Shown piece after piece: positions 52,251-61,426 of a stretch of DNA of 64,000 nt. Each line of letters opens with the position of its first letter. Within the stretch, counting starts at the first letter, position 1. The stretch covers positions 124,001-188,000 of the forward strand of contig NZ_QKRA01000007.1 of assembly GCF_003362755.1 (NCBI RefSeq), written 5' to 3'. The position numbers and the translations under genes were made by a program. Under the pieces are notes generated by a model, which was not told the DNA's origin, searched no databases, and saw nothing but the letters and a program-made list of their open reading frames with translations. The stretch is from Marinomonas piezotolerans (GTDB lineage Bacteria; Pseudomonadota; Gammaproteobacteria; Pseudomonadales; Marinomonadaceae).

Positions 52251-54500
52251 ATGAATTTGATTACTATCTTCGCGCGCTCTATCGCGGCAAAAGTCGCTTT
52301 AGCCTTTAGTTTTGTTGTTGTGACGCTTGTTGTAACGTATGTCGTAATGTCTCAGCGACTCGATAGTATTGAAGTGGCAATGGATAATGTCACCGAGATT
52401 AGCAGCTATACCACCTCGATTATTCGGATAAATAAAGACATTATTGAAATTCAACGAGATGTTTCTGTATACAGCTCATCCGGTAGTGATGCGGTATTTG
52501 AAAAAATAAATGAAAACTTTCAAGATATACAGACGCGTCTCAATGCTCTATATGATGTAGATACGCTTAAACATGAGCGGGAACATATTAATGCTTTATC
52601 ACAACTGGTATCTCAACTAGGGAGTAATTTAGATGTTTTGTCTTCGCTTTATAAATCAAGAGAAGAACTGATAGAGGTCGTATTAGAAAATATTTATCAA
52701 ACAGCGATTCATCAGCTTGATGATTTAGAAAAATCCGCACCAACGGTAGAGCAAAAACTTAAAATCGTAGAAGAAATCAATCTCTGGCACATGTTGCATC
52801 GTAATGCTTGGTTGTTTCTCTCCAAGAAAGAATATAATAAAAGAAAAGAAGTATCCTCCACTCTAAGAAAAATTTCTTCCAGTCATTTTGTAGGGCAAGA
52901 ACAAGCATCTACACAATTAAACGAGTTGGCAAAAGAATATAGAACCTCCTTTGCCAAAAGTGTGCAAGTTAATCGAAACTATTTTAATCTCGTAAATGTT
53001 GTCATGGCAGGGGATGCGATTGAATTTGGAACGTTAGCGAACGAACTAAGAGAGCACTCACAATCCCGACTGCAAGACATAAAGAGTATTGCTAGTCAGA
53101 GCATATCAACGACAGAAAATACTATGAATCTTATTAGTATTGCTATCGTGCTTTACTTATTCTTATTAGCACTTTTCTTTCACCTTTATATGACGAAAGC
53201 GATTACGCGATTAACATCGAGTTTTAGTCGATTTCTTAAAGGTGATTTGTCGGCGACAATTAGTCACACCAATCGACAAGATGAGATTGGAGTACTAGCG
53301 CAGGCGGCCAGTCGATTCCGAGATGTAAGTATAGATTTAGAGAAAGAAAAGAAGGCTGCAGAACATACGTCTAAAGTGAAATCCGAATTTTTGGCGAATA
53401 TGAGTCATGAAATTCGCACACCTATGAATGGCATATTAGGGATGGCATCGCAACTTTCTCACACGAATTTAGCCGAGTCGCAAAAAGAAATGCTCGACAT
53501 TATTATGTCTTCTGGCGAAAGTCTTCTCGTCATTATTAATGATGTTCTAGATCTGAGTAAGATTGAGGCCGATAAAATTGAGCTTGAACATCGGTCTGTA
53601 GACTTAAAAAATATGTTACGTGATCTAGAGCTTTTGTTTAGAGCGCAAGCCGATGCGAAGGGCATAGATTTATATATTCAAACATGCCCTATTCATGACA
53701 ATATTATTTTCATCGGCGACGAGACAAGAATAAAGCAAATATTGATGAACTTGTTAGGTAACGCAATAAAGTTTACTGATCAAGGAAAAGTTGCTCTTAG
53801 CGTAGACGTAATATCCAGCTTGGATAATAAGTTAACGCTACAATTTAGCGTAGAGGATACTGGTTTAGGAATTGAGCCAGACAGAGTTGAAAAAATCTTT
53901 GAAGCTTTCTCACAAGCAGACACTTCGATTACTCGAAAATTCGGTGGTACTGGTCTTGGGTTGACCATCACCAGTAAGTTGCTAGCGTTAATGGGGAGCG
54001 TACTTAATGTAGAGAGTGAAGTTAATAAAGGTTCAAAATTCTCCTTTACAATCCACGCCGAAAAATGTGATCTCGAAAAGTTAACTGATCAGAATGAACT
54101 AGATGTGAAAAAACAAAATAATAATAACTACTCAGATTTAAACATACTTGTTGCCGAAGATAACAAGACCAATCAAATCGTAATAAAGGGATTTCTTAAC
54201 ACGCTAAGTGTTGGGGCAATCACCATCGCTGAGGATGGTGATCAAGCCATCAACCTATGCAATAGCAACTCCTTTGACCTTATCTTTATGGATATGCAGA
54301 TGCCAATCATTGATGGCCTTCAAGCAACCAAAGAGATAAAGAAAATGGAGAGTTATCTCAATGTCCCGATTATTGCGCTAACAGCTAATGTGTTTGAGGA
54401 TGATAAGAAACAGTGTGCAGAAGCGGGGATGTGCGATTTCTTGGGTAAGCCTATTAATCTCGATGATTTAGAACGCATTCTAAAAAAATGGGTGAAATGA
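52251..54500 (+). CDS. Hybrid sensor histidine kinase with receiver domain
   Basis: A 749-residue inner membrane kinase. Membrane segments at about 12-33 and 292-314 enclose a 260-residue helical periplasmic domain, similar in style to the TorS type. HAMP at 315-365, HisKA with His386 (NMSHEIRTPMNG), HATPase with N504 (LLGNAIKF), DTGLG and GGTGLGL, then a receiver with Asp681 (FMDMQMP). There is no HPt domain and no response regulator gene next to it, so a phosphorelay through distant proteins is needed. It starts three bases after the binding-protein gene, so the two form a sensing unit. Codon use is more A/T-rich than in neighbours, especially in the first half. Confidence 0.92.
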   Translation: MNLITIFARSIAAKVALAFSFVVVTLVVTYVVMSQRLDSIEVAMDNVTEISSYTTSIIRINKDIIEIQRDVSVYSSSGSDAVFEKINENFQDIQTRLNALYDVDTLKHEREHINALSQLVSQLGSNLDVLSSLYKSREELIEVVLENIYQTAIHQLDDLEKSAPTVEQKLKIVEEINLWHMLHRNAWLFLSKKEYNKRKEVSSTLRKISSSHFVGQEQASTQLNELAKEYRTSFAKSVQVNRNYFNLVNVVMAGDAIEFGTLANELREHSQSRLQDIKSIASQSISTTENTMNLISIAIVLYLFLLALFFHLYMTKAITRLTSSFSRFLKGDLSATISHTNRQDEIGVLAQAASRFRDVSIDLEKEKKAAEHTSKVKSEFLANMSHEIRTPMNGILGMASQLSHTNLAESQKEMLDIIMSSGESLLVIINDVLDLSKIEADKIELEHRSVDLKNMLRDLELLFRAQADAKGIDLYIQTCPIHDNIIFIGDETRIKQILMNLLGNAIKFTDQGKVALSVDVISSLDNKLTLQFSVEDTGLGIEPDRVEKIFEAFSQADTSITRKFGGTGLGLTITSKLLALMGSVLNVESEVNKGSKFSFTIHAEKCDLEKLTDQNELDVKKQNNNNYSDLNILVAEDNKTNQIVIKGFLNTLSVGAITIAEDGDQAINLCNSNSFDLIFMDMQMPIIDGLQATKEIKKMESYLNVPIIALTANVFEDDKKQCAEAGMCDFLGKPINLDDLERILKKWVK

Positions 54501-54551
54501 CCTAGTAAGGGGGCGTTGGGGATAATCGCGTTGATAAAGGTAAGGATTCAT

Positions 54552-55025
54552 ATGGATATACATCCCTATTCAGAAACGATCGCTAGAGAGATTGCTGATT
54601 TATTCTATCAAGCCGTCCATGCAATTGATTCATCAATCTATTCGCAAGCGCAAAAACAAGTGTGGGCACCTGAGCCGATTAATTATGAGCAATGGTTCGC
54701 TCGTCTTAATCAGAAGAAGCCCTATGTTGCGATCATCAACCAGTCTGTAGCGGGCTTTATTGAATTGGACGATGATGGACACATTGACTGCACCTATACT
54801 CATCCAGACTATCAAGGAATGGGGGTTGCCACGTCTCTTTATAAGCACGTACTTGCGCAAGCTCGAAAGCGAAACTTAACACGCTTATATGTTGAAGCGT
54901 CTCTGATTGCGAAACCATTTTTCGAGAAGCAAGGATTTGCCGTCGTTAAAAAGAATGAGCTAATAAGAGGTGGCATAACGCTGGAAAACTTCATAATGGA
55001 GAAGTATTTAGATTCGCGTAATTGA
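54552..55025 (+). CDS. GNAT-family N-acetyltransferase
   Basis: A 157-residue acetyltransferase from the ATG at 54552, which has AAGGA in front; an earlier start lacks one. The acetyl-CoA loop is visible as HPDYQGMGVATSLYKHV near 85-101, and FFEKQGFAVVKKNELIRGG follows, as in the YafP-like GNAT enzymes. Acceptor substrate unknown. It overlaps nothing and is convergent with the GH114 gene. Confidence 0.88.
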   Translation: MDIHPYSETIAREIADLFYQAVHAIDSSIYSQAQKQVWAPEPINYEQWFARLNQKKPYVAIINQSVAGFIELDDDGHIDCTYTHPDYQGMGVATSLYKHVLAQARKRNLTRLYVEASLIAKPFFEKQGFAVVKKNELIRGGITLENFIMEKYLDSRN

Positions 55026-55049
55026 GCATTGTCCGAGGTTTTTTTTGGT

Positions 55050-55838
55050 TTATAGACAGCTTTCACGAAAGCTGTCATCCAGCTCAAGTGGCAAAAGCAA
55101 CGTGCTGAATTTGAGAGTGTGAGCGTACTGACAGAGGTTATCGCGCGCATGATATTCAACATGAAATACCGCTTTGTTTTGATCAATAAATGGCTTTAAA
55201 TGATGGCACTCTTGGTATTCCATGCATTCTTCATTAACGGCAAAGTCGAAGTCGTTCACTAGCTCTGGAATTAATCCAAGGCTATTTTTTAAACCAATGG
55301 ACAGCTTAAGTATATGGGCGCTTTGCGCTAAAAAGCGGTTGAAGCGTAGTTGATCGCTGGTGGTTAATGAGAAGCCTGTGTTGTTCTGATAGCCATCGAC
55401 GTTATCAGGCTCGACGCCATCACATCCTTTTTGGGCTGCAAGTTTTAAACGATTTTGCATCCCTCGCCAGACTTGCTTATCACGGATGTCTAGCCAATGC
55501 TCTCCAAGCCATTCGTCTAAAGGTTTCCCTATGGATCGTTTGGGAAAAGACTGAATGTCGTTACGCCAATCTTCAAAAGACCCTGCTGAAAAGTAACAAA
55601 TCACTTTGTGCCCCTGCCGTTGTAGAGATTGGATTTGCTTGGCATCTGTATCAAATAAGTCTACGTCGTATACCTCGGCGTCATATCGTGTGTTGAGGTT
55701 ACCTTGCAATTGCCATTGCCACGTGGTTCCTGCTTTAGGCTGAAACCAATGGGTAGTAGACGCTAACGCGGGGTAAAACAAAGAAGCCAATAAGGATAAT
55801 ATGATCAAGGCTATATAGACTTTTTTTTGTTTAGGCAT
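55050..55838 (-). CDS. GH114-like (endo-alpha-1,4-polygalactosaminidase family) exported protein
   Basis: A 262-residue precursor with a signal peptide (cut near 27, PALAS). The barrel domain shows the family pattern: WQWQLQGNLNTRYDAEVYDVDLFDTD, then VICYFSAGSFEDWR (the first acidic catalytic region) and GCDGVEPDNVDGY (the second), then FAVNEECMEY. GH114 enzymes cut galactosamine-rich exopolysaccharide of fungi and bacteria, and related proteins serve biofilm export loci such as Pel. No polysaccharide genes are adjacent. A 22-base perfect palindrome covers its last codons (55055-55076). Confidence 0.82.
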   Translation of the reverse strand: MPKQKKVYIALIILSLLASLFYPALASTTHWFQPKAGTTWQWQLQGNLNTRYDAEVYDVDLFDTDAKQIQSLQRQGHKVICYFSAGSFEDWRNDIQSFPKRSIGKPLDEWLGEHWLDIRDKQVWRGMQNRLKLAAQKGCDGVEPDNVDGYQNNTGFSLTTSDQLRFNRFLAQSAHILKLSIGLKNSLGLIPELVNDFDFAVNEECMEYQECHHLKPFIDQNKAVFHVEYHARDNLCQYAHTLKFSTLLLPLELDDSFRESCL

Positions 55839-55970
55839 CTTGTGGCGGCTCCATAGATCTGGAGGTAATTACAGGATAAAAGGGTTCAGCGAATTTGAGA
55901 ATGTATCGAAAATGCAAGGTTGTAATTGGCTTAGTTAGGAGGCCAATACGTTAAACTTTCTGTTTTACAA

Positions 55971-56408
55971 TCATTTTAAGTCTTCAATATTTGTCAGCAT
56001 CCATGCGCTAGGGTGCTCAGTGAAACCGATTTTAGGGTAATAATTTACTGCTTGCGGCGCTGATAATAGAATCAGAGAGCAATTATCTGGTACCGCTTCT
56101 TTGGTGAGCCGTATAAGAGCCTTGCCAATACCTGTTGCTTGCACATGAGGGTCGACTGCTAAGTCGGATAGGTAACAGCAAAAAGCAAAATCAGTGACTG
56201 AACGTGCTACGCCAACCAGTTGTTTACCTTGCCATGCAGTGATGAGCAAATTAGAGTTTTCTAGCATCCCAACTATGGTTTCCGGTTGATTCAATGGACG
56301 ACGCTCACCTAACGTAGTCTTGGCTAACAATTCAATAAACTGATCCGCTGTTATGAGCTGGTTTACTTTGTAAACAATAGATTGATCGAGAGGTGGCGTA
56401 GGAGTCAT
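55971..56408 (-). CDS. GNAT-family N-acetyltransferase
   Basis: A 145-residue acetyltransferase with the acetyl-CoA site DPHVQATGIGKALIRLTKEA near 86-105 and the C-terminal NYYPKIGFTEHPSAWM, typical of GNAT enzymes of the PA4026/YpeA-like shape. Its acceptor is unknown. The ribosome site is weak. Single-gene unit, not related to the other GNAT gene nearby by close sequence. Confidence 0.85.
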   Translation of the reverse strand: MTPTPPLDQSIVYKVNQLITADQFIELLAKTTLGERRPLNQPETIVGMLENSNLLITAWQGKQLVGVARSVTDFAFCCYLSDLAVDPHVQATGIGKALIRLTKEAVPDNCSLILLSAPQAVNYYPKIGFTEHPSAWMLTNIEDLK

Positions 56409-56499
56409 GCAAACATTACCTTGGCAAGAATATTAGAAAGTAAGCATAGAGTAATTTATGGGCTTATCAAATACGTTAGTTTTAAGCGTCAACGAGACT

Positions 56500-57744
56500 T
56501 TAAATTAACTTAGGCCTTAATGTTACTTGCGCAGGCTGTCTTTCCATAATGACCTTTCCTCCACGAACTGAATAAAGCACGTCGGCCTGTTCTCGTATGA
56601 CGTCTGCGTCGTCTGCACCATTGAGTACGATAAAGTTGGCAGGCTTGCCTATGTCGATGCCATAATGATCACTGATATGCAGTACCTTTGCACTGTTGTT
56701 GGTGATGAAGTCTAGGGCCTTTGAAAAATCATCGTAACCCATCATATGGCAGGCATGGAGGGCGAAATCTACTTGGCGCAGTAGCTTGCCGTTACCGAGG
56801 CTATACCAAGGATCTTGGATAGAGTCTTGAGCGAGGGCAACGTTAATCCCCGCATCGCGCATTTCTTTTACTCGAGTGATACCTCGTCGTTTGGGAAAAG
56901 TATCAAATCGCCCTTGTAAATGAGTGTTTTCGGTAGGGCAGGACACAAAGTTAATGCCGGACAGTTTTAATAAACGAAACAGTTTCGAGCAATAGGCATT
57001 GTTATAGGAATGCATGGCGACAGTGTGGCTCGCTGTCACCCTCTCTTTTAAGCCGCTTTCCAGCGCTGCCGTGACGAGTACTTCCAAAAATCTTGATTGC
57101 TCGTCGTCGATTTCGTCACAGTGTACATCTACTAGTTTGTTGTGTTTTTGAGCCAATTCAATCACCCAGCGCATGGATTCGACACCGTATTCGCGCGTGA
57201 ACTCAAAGTGTGGGATACCGCCGATTACGTCTGCACCGATCTCTATGGCTTGCTCCATAAGGGCCTTACCATTGGGATAGGACAAGATTCCTTCTTGGGG
57301 AAATGCCACAATCTGTAAATCTAAATACGGTGCCAACATTTCTTTTAGCGGAACGATAGCTTTTAACGCCGTCAAATCTGGATCGGTGACATCCACATGG
57401 GTACGAATATGTTGCACACCGTGGCTGATAAGCAGCTCAGCCGCTCTAAGTACTCGATTTTGAACATCGTCGTGTGTCAATTGTTGCTTGCGTTCCGCCC
57501 AGCATTCGATACCTTCAAACAAGGTGCCGCTTTTGTTCCAGCGTGGTTCACCCGCAGTGAGCACCGCATCTAGGTGGATGTGTGGTTCGATAAAAGGTGC
57601 GCAGACTAGTCTTTGTTGAGCGTCTAGATCACAAGGCTCAGATGAGATGTCAGTCTGTGAGGTAATCGATTTGAACACGCCTTGCATGCATTCGATGGTG
57701 AAGAGGGTGTCTTGGTGACGCAGTCGAGCGTTGATGATTTTCAT
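56500..57744 (-). CDS. codA: Cytosine deaminase-like amidohydrolase, Ser in place of second active-site Asp
   Basis: Metal-dependent amidohydrolase of 414 residues, very close to E. coli CodA in much of its length. Metal and catalytic residues are kept: His55, His57, His208, Glu211, His240 and Asp307, and the pyrimidine-contacting Gln150 (AFPQEGILSYPNG). The usual HDD at the metal aspartate reads QDS: Asp307 is kept, but the next residue, equivalent to CodA Asp314, is Ser308. Substitutions at that position alter the substrate range of E. coli CodA, so the true substrate may be a cytosine analogue such as isocytosine or a 5-substituted base. No codB permease gene is adjacent. AAGGAC precedes the ATG. 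Confidence 0.82.
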   Translation of the reverse strand: MKIINARLRHQDTLFTIECMQGVFKSITSQTDISSEPCDLDAQQRLVCAPFIEPHIHLDAVLTAGEPRWNKSGTLFEGIECWAERKQQLTHDDVQNRVLRAAELLISHGVQHIRTHVDVTDPDLTALKAIVPLKEMLAPYLDLQIVAFPQEGILSYPNGKALMEQAIEIGADVIGGIPHFEFTREYGVESMRWVIELAQKHNKLVDVHCDEIDDEQSRFLEVLVTAALESGLKERVTASHTVAMHSYNNAYCSKLFRLLKLSGINFVSCPTENTHLQGRFDTFPKRRGITRVKEMRDAGINVALAQDSIQDPWYSLGNGKLLRQVDFALHACHMMGYDDFSKALDFITNNSAKVLHISDHYGIDIGKPANFIVLNGADDADVIREQADVLYSVRGGKVIMERQPAQVTLRPKLI

Positions 57745-57848
57745 GATCGTCCTTTTATCAAAGCATGGTCAGTTTGTTAAACAATTTCTATGCCAAGCTG
57801 ATGGGCACTTTTCTTATGACTATGCAACGGGTGTGATGGTACTGTCCA

Positions 57849-60026
57849 TTAGTGCTGTTTGGATTCAGGTAACATAGCGATAAACTCTGTATAGGTAACA
57901 GGAGTAGAGTAAAAGTATCCTTGGCAAACAGCGCAACCTAAGTTGGTAAGTATGTCGACCTGTTGCTGCGTTTCCACTCCTTCCACCACGACCTCGTAAC
58001 CATAATTTTTCGCAAGAAATAGGATAGCTCTTATTGGAATATGTGATTTGCTGGATTCATCCAACTCGAGCACAAATGAACGGTCAATTTTAATGGTGTT
58101 TATCGGCAGAGCATGGGAGTAGGAAAAGGAGCTCATGCCTGTACCGAAATCGTCTAAGGCAATATTAAATCCCAAACTGGAAATGTAGTGTAATTGGGTC
58201 GCAATGCGCTCGACATCAATGGCTGTTTCTGACTCTGTCAGTTCGATTTCAGGCATTATGTACTGATGGGATGAAAACTTCTGAGAAACACTCTCCAACG
58301 CTTCAATTACACTTGGATCAAATACATCATAGCCGTTCAAGTTGAACGATAATGGCTGCATGTAGCCTTTGCTTTGCAGGTCTGTGGTAAGAGAGCAGAC
58401 TTCGTTGACAACAAACAGTGCAAATGCAGAGCGCATATTGCTTTGCTCCACCAAGTCAAGAAAGTGATACGGTGTTAATAACCCGTCCTGAGGGTGGTTC
58501 CAACGTATCAGTGCTTCACCGCCGAGTACCTCGCCCGTTGTCATGTCTATTTTGGGTTGTAAATATAACTCGAACTGTTTGGTTTCTATGGCTGTTTTTA
58601 ACTCACTTGAATACTTAGACGTTTTTTGACTATTTTGAATTAAGTCGTCTTGAAAGCGTAAGTAGGCCAAACGCTGATGATTAGCATAGTAGATGAGAGT
58701 AGAGATGGATGACAACAGGTTCTCAAAATCACTGACGTCATTCGGATAGCTTAACTCTACTTCTGTAGGTTCGAGAGAAAAGCGATAATTATCAAGGTGC
58801 TGAGTTTCGTTAATTAGACGTTTGAAATGGTTTATGTCATCCCTTTGCTCTGGCCTCGCGACAATGATGAACGTACTGTCATTGAGGCAACCAACAATCG
58901 TGTCCGACGTTATTTCATTTTTTATTCGAGTCGCTAGCTGATGCAACACTTGGGAAAGAATGATGGAACTATTATTCGCCAATATTTGTGATAAATTTCG
59001 GAATTTAGCGGCATAAACCGTGTATTCGAGTGAAGGCTGTATTAAGTCATTATTTGAGAATATTTCCCGTAAAGCCCGCTCGTTCAACAGCCCCGTTCTA
59101 GAGTCCGTATTTGCAGCGTTTATAGCACGTCTATTCGAGCCCTCGACATATTTCCAGATAAAGTATGCAACAGCGACCGCACCCCATATGGCAATCCATA
59201 TGACAATGGAAGAAGACACGACCATCCGAGTGAGGACACGATCAAGCACGGCTTCAGTTTGGCTTTGCTCGCCGATGAATAAGCGAACGTTCGTCGACTT
59301 TGACGTGGTGATATCATGATGAATGACAGCATATTGCTGATCTCCAACTGATAAGTAATGTTTATGAAGGCTTTTTAAGTCGTACAGAGGGGAGGAGTGA
59401 TTCTGGTTTGACACCACATTATGAGCGAATTCGCTACTACGATTTTTAAGAGCGTTCAGAATTTGCTCAAAGGTACTGTCTCCACTATTTTTGGTTTGCA
59501 GTACCCATGAACCATCGGGTCCTAACAAAGCAATAAAAATGGGCGTATCAGCCAAAAAGTACTTATTTAGTAGTCCTGAATCGAGTAGAGCGTTGCTTGT
59601 AGCAGCGGTGCTGCTGTCGTTATCTAAAATGTGTTCCACGTCATTGATGACATAGATTGCGTTGCTATGGAGGTGATTTAGCTCGACGCTTTGAACGGTT
59701 TCTTTACTAGATTGATACCCTTCACTGATGAAAAAAGCACTGATTAATACAGAGACTGTGCCAAAACCAATGATTGCCTTTTTTCTAAGTGAAGCAAAAT
59801 CAAGCTCAATGTTTTGTTGATCATCATCAGAACCAGCAAGGCTTGTTAGCCCGACCAGAGAATACATGAAGCACCATCCGATCAATGAAGAGATGATGTT
59901 AGCGATGCCAAATAGGGCGAAAAACCAACCAATTATATCGTCGCCTAATAGACCATAGCCCATTGGGCTAATAGCGGTTAGAGCGAGACCTAGAGTGAAG
60001 CGAACACCACGGTCTAGCTTGTTCAT
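57849..60026 (-). CDS. DUF2892-sensor-degenerate GGDEF-EAL phosphodiesterase
   Basis: Predicted c-di-GMP phosphodiesterase of 725 residues from the ATG at 60026. An N-terminal pair of hydrophobic segments (opening MNKLDRGVRFTLGLAL) matches DUF2892. A membrane segment near 82-102, a periplasmic domain to about 270 and a membrane segment near 272-295 follow. The GGDEF domain has lost its motif (CLNDSTFII at that place), while the EAL domain is intact: GGEALIRW, LDDFGTG and VVEGVET. The frame continues to a TTG at 60071 with poor ribosome site; the ATG start matches the DUF2892 beginning. Alone in its operon. Confidence 0.85.
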   Translation of the reverse strand: MNKLDRGVRFTLGLALTAISPMGYGLLGDDIIGWFFALFGIANIISSLIGWCFMYSLVGLTSLAGSDDDQQNIELDFASLRKKAIIGFGTVSVLISAFFISEGYQSSKETVQSVELNHLHSNAIYVINDVEHILDNDSSTAATSNALLDSGLLNKYFLADTPIFIALLGPDGSWVLQTKNSGDSTFEQILNALKNRSSEFAHNVVSNQNHSSPLYDLKSLHKHYLSVGDQQYAVIHHDITTSKSTNVRLFIGEQSQTEAVLDRVLTRMVVSSSIVIWIAIWGAVAVAYFIWKYVEGSNRRAINAANTDSRTGLLNERALREIFSNNDLIQPSLEYTVYAAKFRNLSQILANNSSIILSQVLHQLATRIKNEITSDTIVGCLNDSTFIIVARPEQRDDINHFKRLINETQHLDNYRFSLEPTEVELSYPNDVSDFENLLSSISTLIYYANHQRLAYLRFQDDLIQNSQKTSKYSSELKTAIETKQFELYLQPKIDMTTGEVLGGEALIRWNHPQDGLLTPYHFLDLVEQSNMRSAFALFVVNEVCSLTTDLQSKGYMQPLSFNLNGYDVFDPSVIEALESVSQKFSSHQYIMPEIELTESETAIDVERIATQLHYISSLGFNIALDDFGTGMSSFSYSHALPINTIKIDRSFVLELDESSKSHIPIRAILFLAKNYGYEVVVEGVETQQQVDILTNLGCAVCQGYFYSTPVTYTEFIAMLPESKQH

Positions 60027-60032
60027 GTTGGG

Positions 60033-60050
60033 TTGAGTACAAGTACTCAA
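60033..60050. promoter_or_regulatory. Palindrome TTGAGTAC-AA-GTACTCAA at the phosphodiesterase start
   Basis: A perfect eight-base dyad with a two-base spacer, ending seven bases before the ATG at 60026. If that ATG is the true start the palindrome lies in the leader and could be an operator or an mRNA hairpin hiding the ribosome site. If translation starts at the TTG it is coding. Confidence 0.5.
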
Positions 60051-60310
60051 AATATGACGAATAGGCTTCAATTAAACAATTCTCTATATTAATTTAATCG
60101 GTTCACTATAGTTGTTTTTATAGGATCTGAAGCTAATGTGCGCCTCGTTTTAGGCTTTAAATACTGATAACTCTACTACGTAAAGTTAATAATATCAGGA
60201 TATGCTTATGTAATGCTGTAAGCTAATGTAGTGATCTGTGCGTATATAGTAAGTGTGAAAGTCGGTTAGCGGATTAAAAAAGAACGTTTTTTTGCGCCTC
60301 TTTAAAGACG

Positions 60311-60341
60311 AAAACCCTGTTAAGGGGAGCTTAACAGGGTT
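60311..60341 (-). terminator. Terminator after mmuM
   Basis: Eleven-base stem AACCCTGTTAA/TTAACAGGGTT (60313-60341), then TTTTC on the minus strand. It lies in the 347-base gap between mmuM and the divergent-side phosphodiesterase gene; the rest of that gap (60051-60310) is A/T-rich and shows no gene. Confidence 0.85.
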
Positions 60342-60373
60342 ATGAAGCGTCATTCTATGACTGGTAGCGTGGT

Positions 60374-61273
60374 TTATAGACGTTTACTAAGCGTCTCGAT
60401 GTGTTCTGGTCCAATCCCACAGCAGCCGCCAATCAGTGTGGCACCCAGTTCACGCCACTTTTCTGCCCATGTAAGGTACGAGTCAGGTGTTAAGTCATCG
60501 CGAAGCTCGTCTAAACCGTCGTTCGCGGTTGCTGTTTTTGATTGTGGAGGAAAGGCGTTCGCATAGGCCCCGATTTCGATGTCGGCACCGCGTTCCGCTG
60601 CGATTTGCTTGGTGATAGTGATGGCGTCGGCGATAATTTCGGGCTGGCAGCAATTGAACAGTATTGCGTCGACATTGACGTCAAGCATGGTATGAATGGC
60701 TTCTGCTACGGTTTCACCAGAACGTAAGAGTGGCTCAGATGTTGGCTCTAAGTCTTCCAGTGTAAAAGCGACCCAGTATGGTTTACGGTCGCTATCTAGC
60801 TCATCCACAAGAGATTTGACCAGGAGTGTTTCGGCCAACAGGCATTGCGTTTCGCTTAGCCAGAGATCCACATGCGGAGCAAGTGCTTGGATTAAAGGGC
60901 GCGCGATGTCAGCAGCGCGTTCAGCGTTATACAGGTCAGCTCGGTACGATCCGAAAAGTGGTGCTAATGAGCCTGCAACACGCACGTCTTCTTCACTTTC
61001 GTTCACCGCTTGTCTAGCCACAATCGCTGACTGTTCCGCTAAGGTTTGGCCTTGGGTTGCGAAGACCTCTTCGCCAATATGAAAGGGAACTAGCGCATAG
61101 CTGTTTGTAGTAATGACACGGGAGCCCGAGTTGATATAGGCTCGGTGGACATCTTTAACGATTTCAGGGGCCTCCATCATTGCGAGCGCCGACCATTCAG
61201 GTTGCTTGAACGGCGCATTGCGTCGTTCCAACTCGCGACCCATGCCACCATCTAAAATTGTCACTGCTTTCAT
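60374..61273 (-). CDS. mmuM: Homocysteine S-methyltransferase
   Basis: Moves a methyl group from S-methylmethionine or S-adenosylmethionine to homocysteine, giving methionine. The 299-residue protein starts with the typical ILDGGMGRELERR and keeps the zinc-binding cysteines: NCCQPE near 211-216 and the GGCCGIGPEHI near the C-terminus. AGGA lies before the ATG. No mmuP permease gene is adjacent; the amino-acid ABC transporter genes start on the other strand 277 bases away and could be related but share no proven link. Confidence 0.88.
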   Translation of the reverse strand: MKAVTILDGGMGRELERRNAPFKQPEWSALAMMEAPEIVKDVHRAYINSGSRVITTNSYALVPFHIGEEVFATQGQTLAEQSAIVARQAVNESEEDVRVAGSLAPLFGSYRADLYNAERAADIARPLIQALAPHVDLWLSETQCLLAETLLVKSLVDELDSDRKPYWVAFTLEDLEPTSEPLLRSGETVAEAIHTMLDVNVDAILFNCCQPEIIADAITITKQIAAERGADIEIGAYANAFPPQSKTATANDGLDELRDDLTPDSYLTWAEKWRELGATLIGGCCGIGPEHIETLSKRL

Positions 61274-61426
61274 GTTCGTATCCTAACGCGTTTAAAATGG
61301 CGCACATTCTAGCGATGCATACAAAAAAATAAAATCAGTTTAATTAGTATAAATGGGTCAAACTTTAATCTATTTGGTTATAATCGTTTTATTCTCCTTA
61401 TTTCCCCAATTAGCCATTAAAAAAGA

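Noticed and set aside
55055-55076. Perfect palindrome GACAGCTTTC-AC-GAAAGCTGTC as a terminator.
   Set aside because: It is inside the last codons of the GH114 gene and has no T run downstream on either strand.
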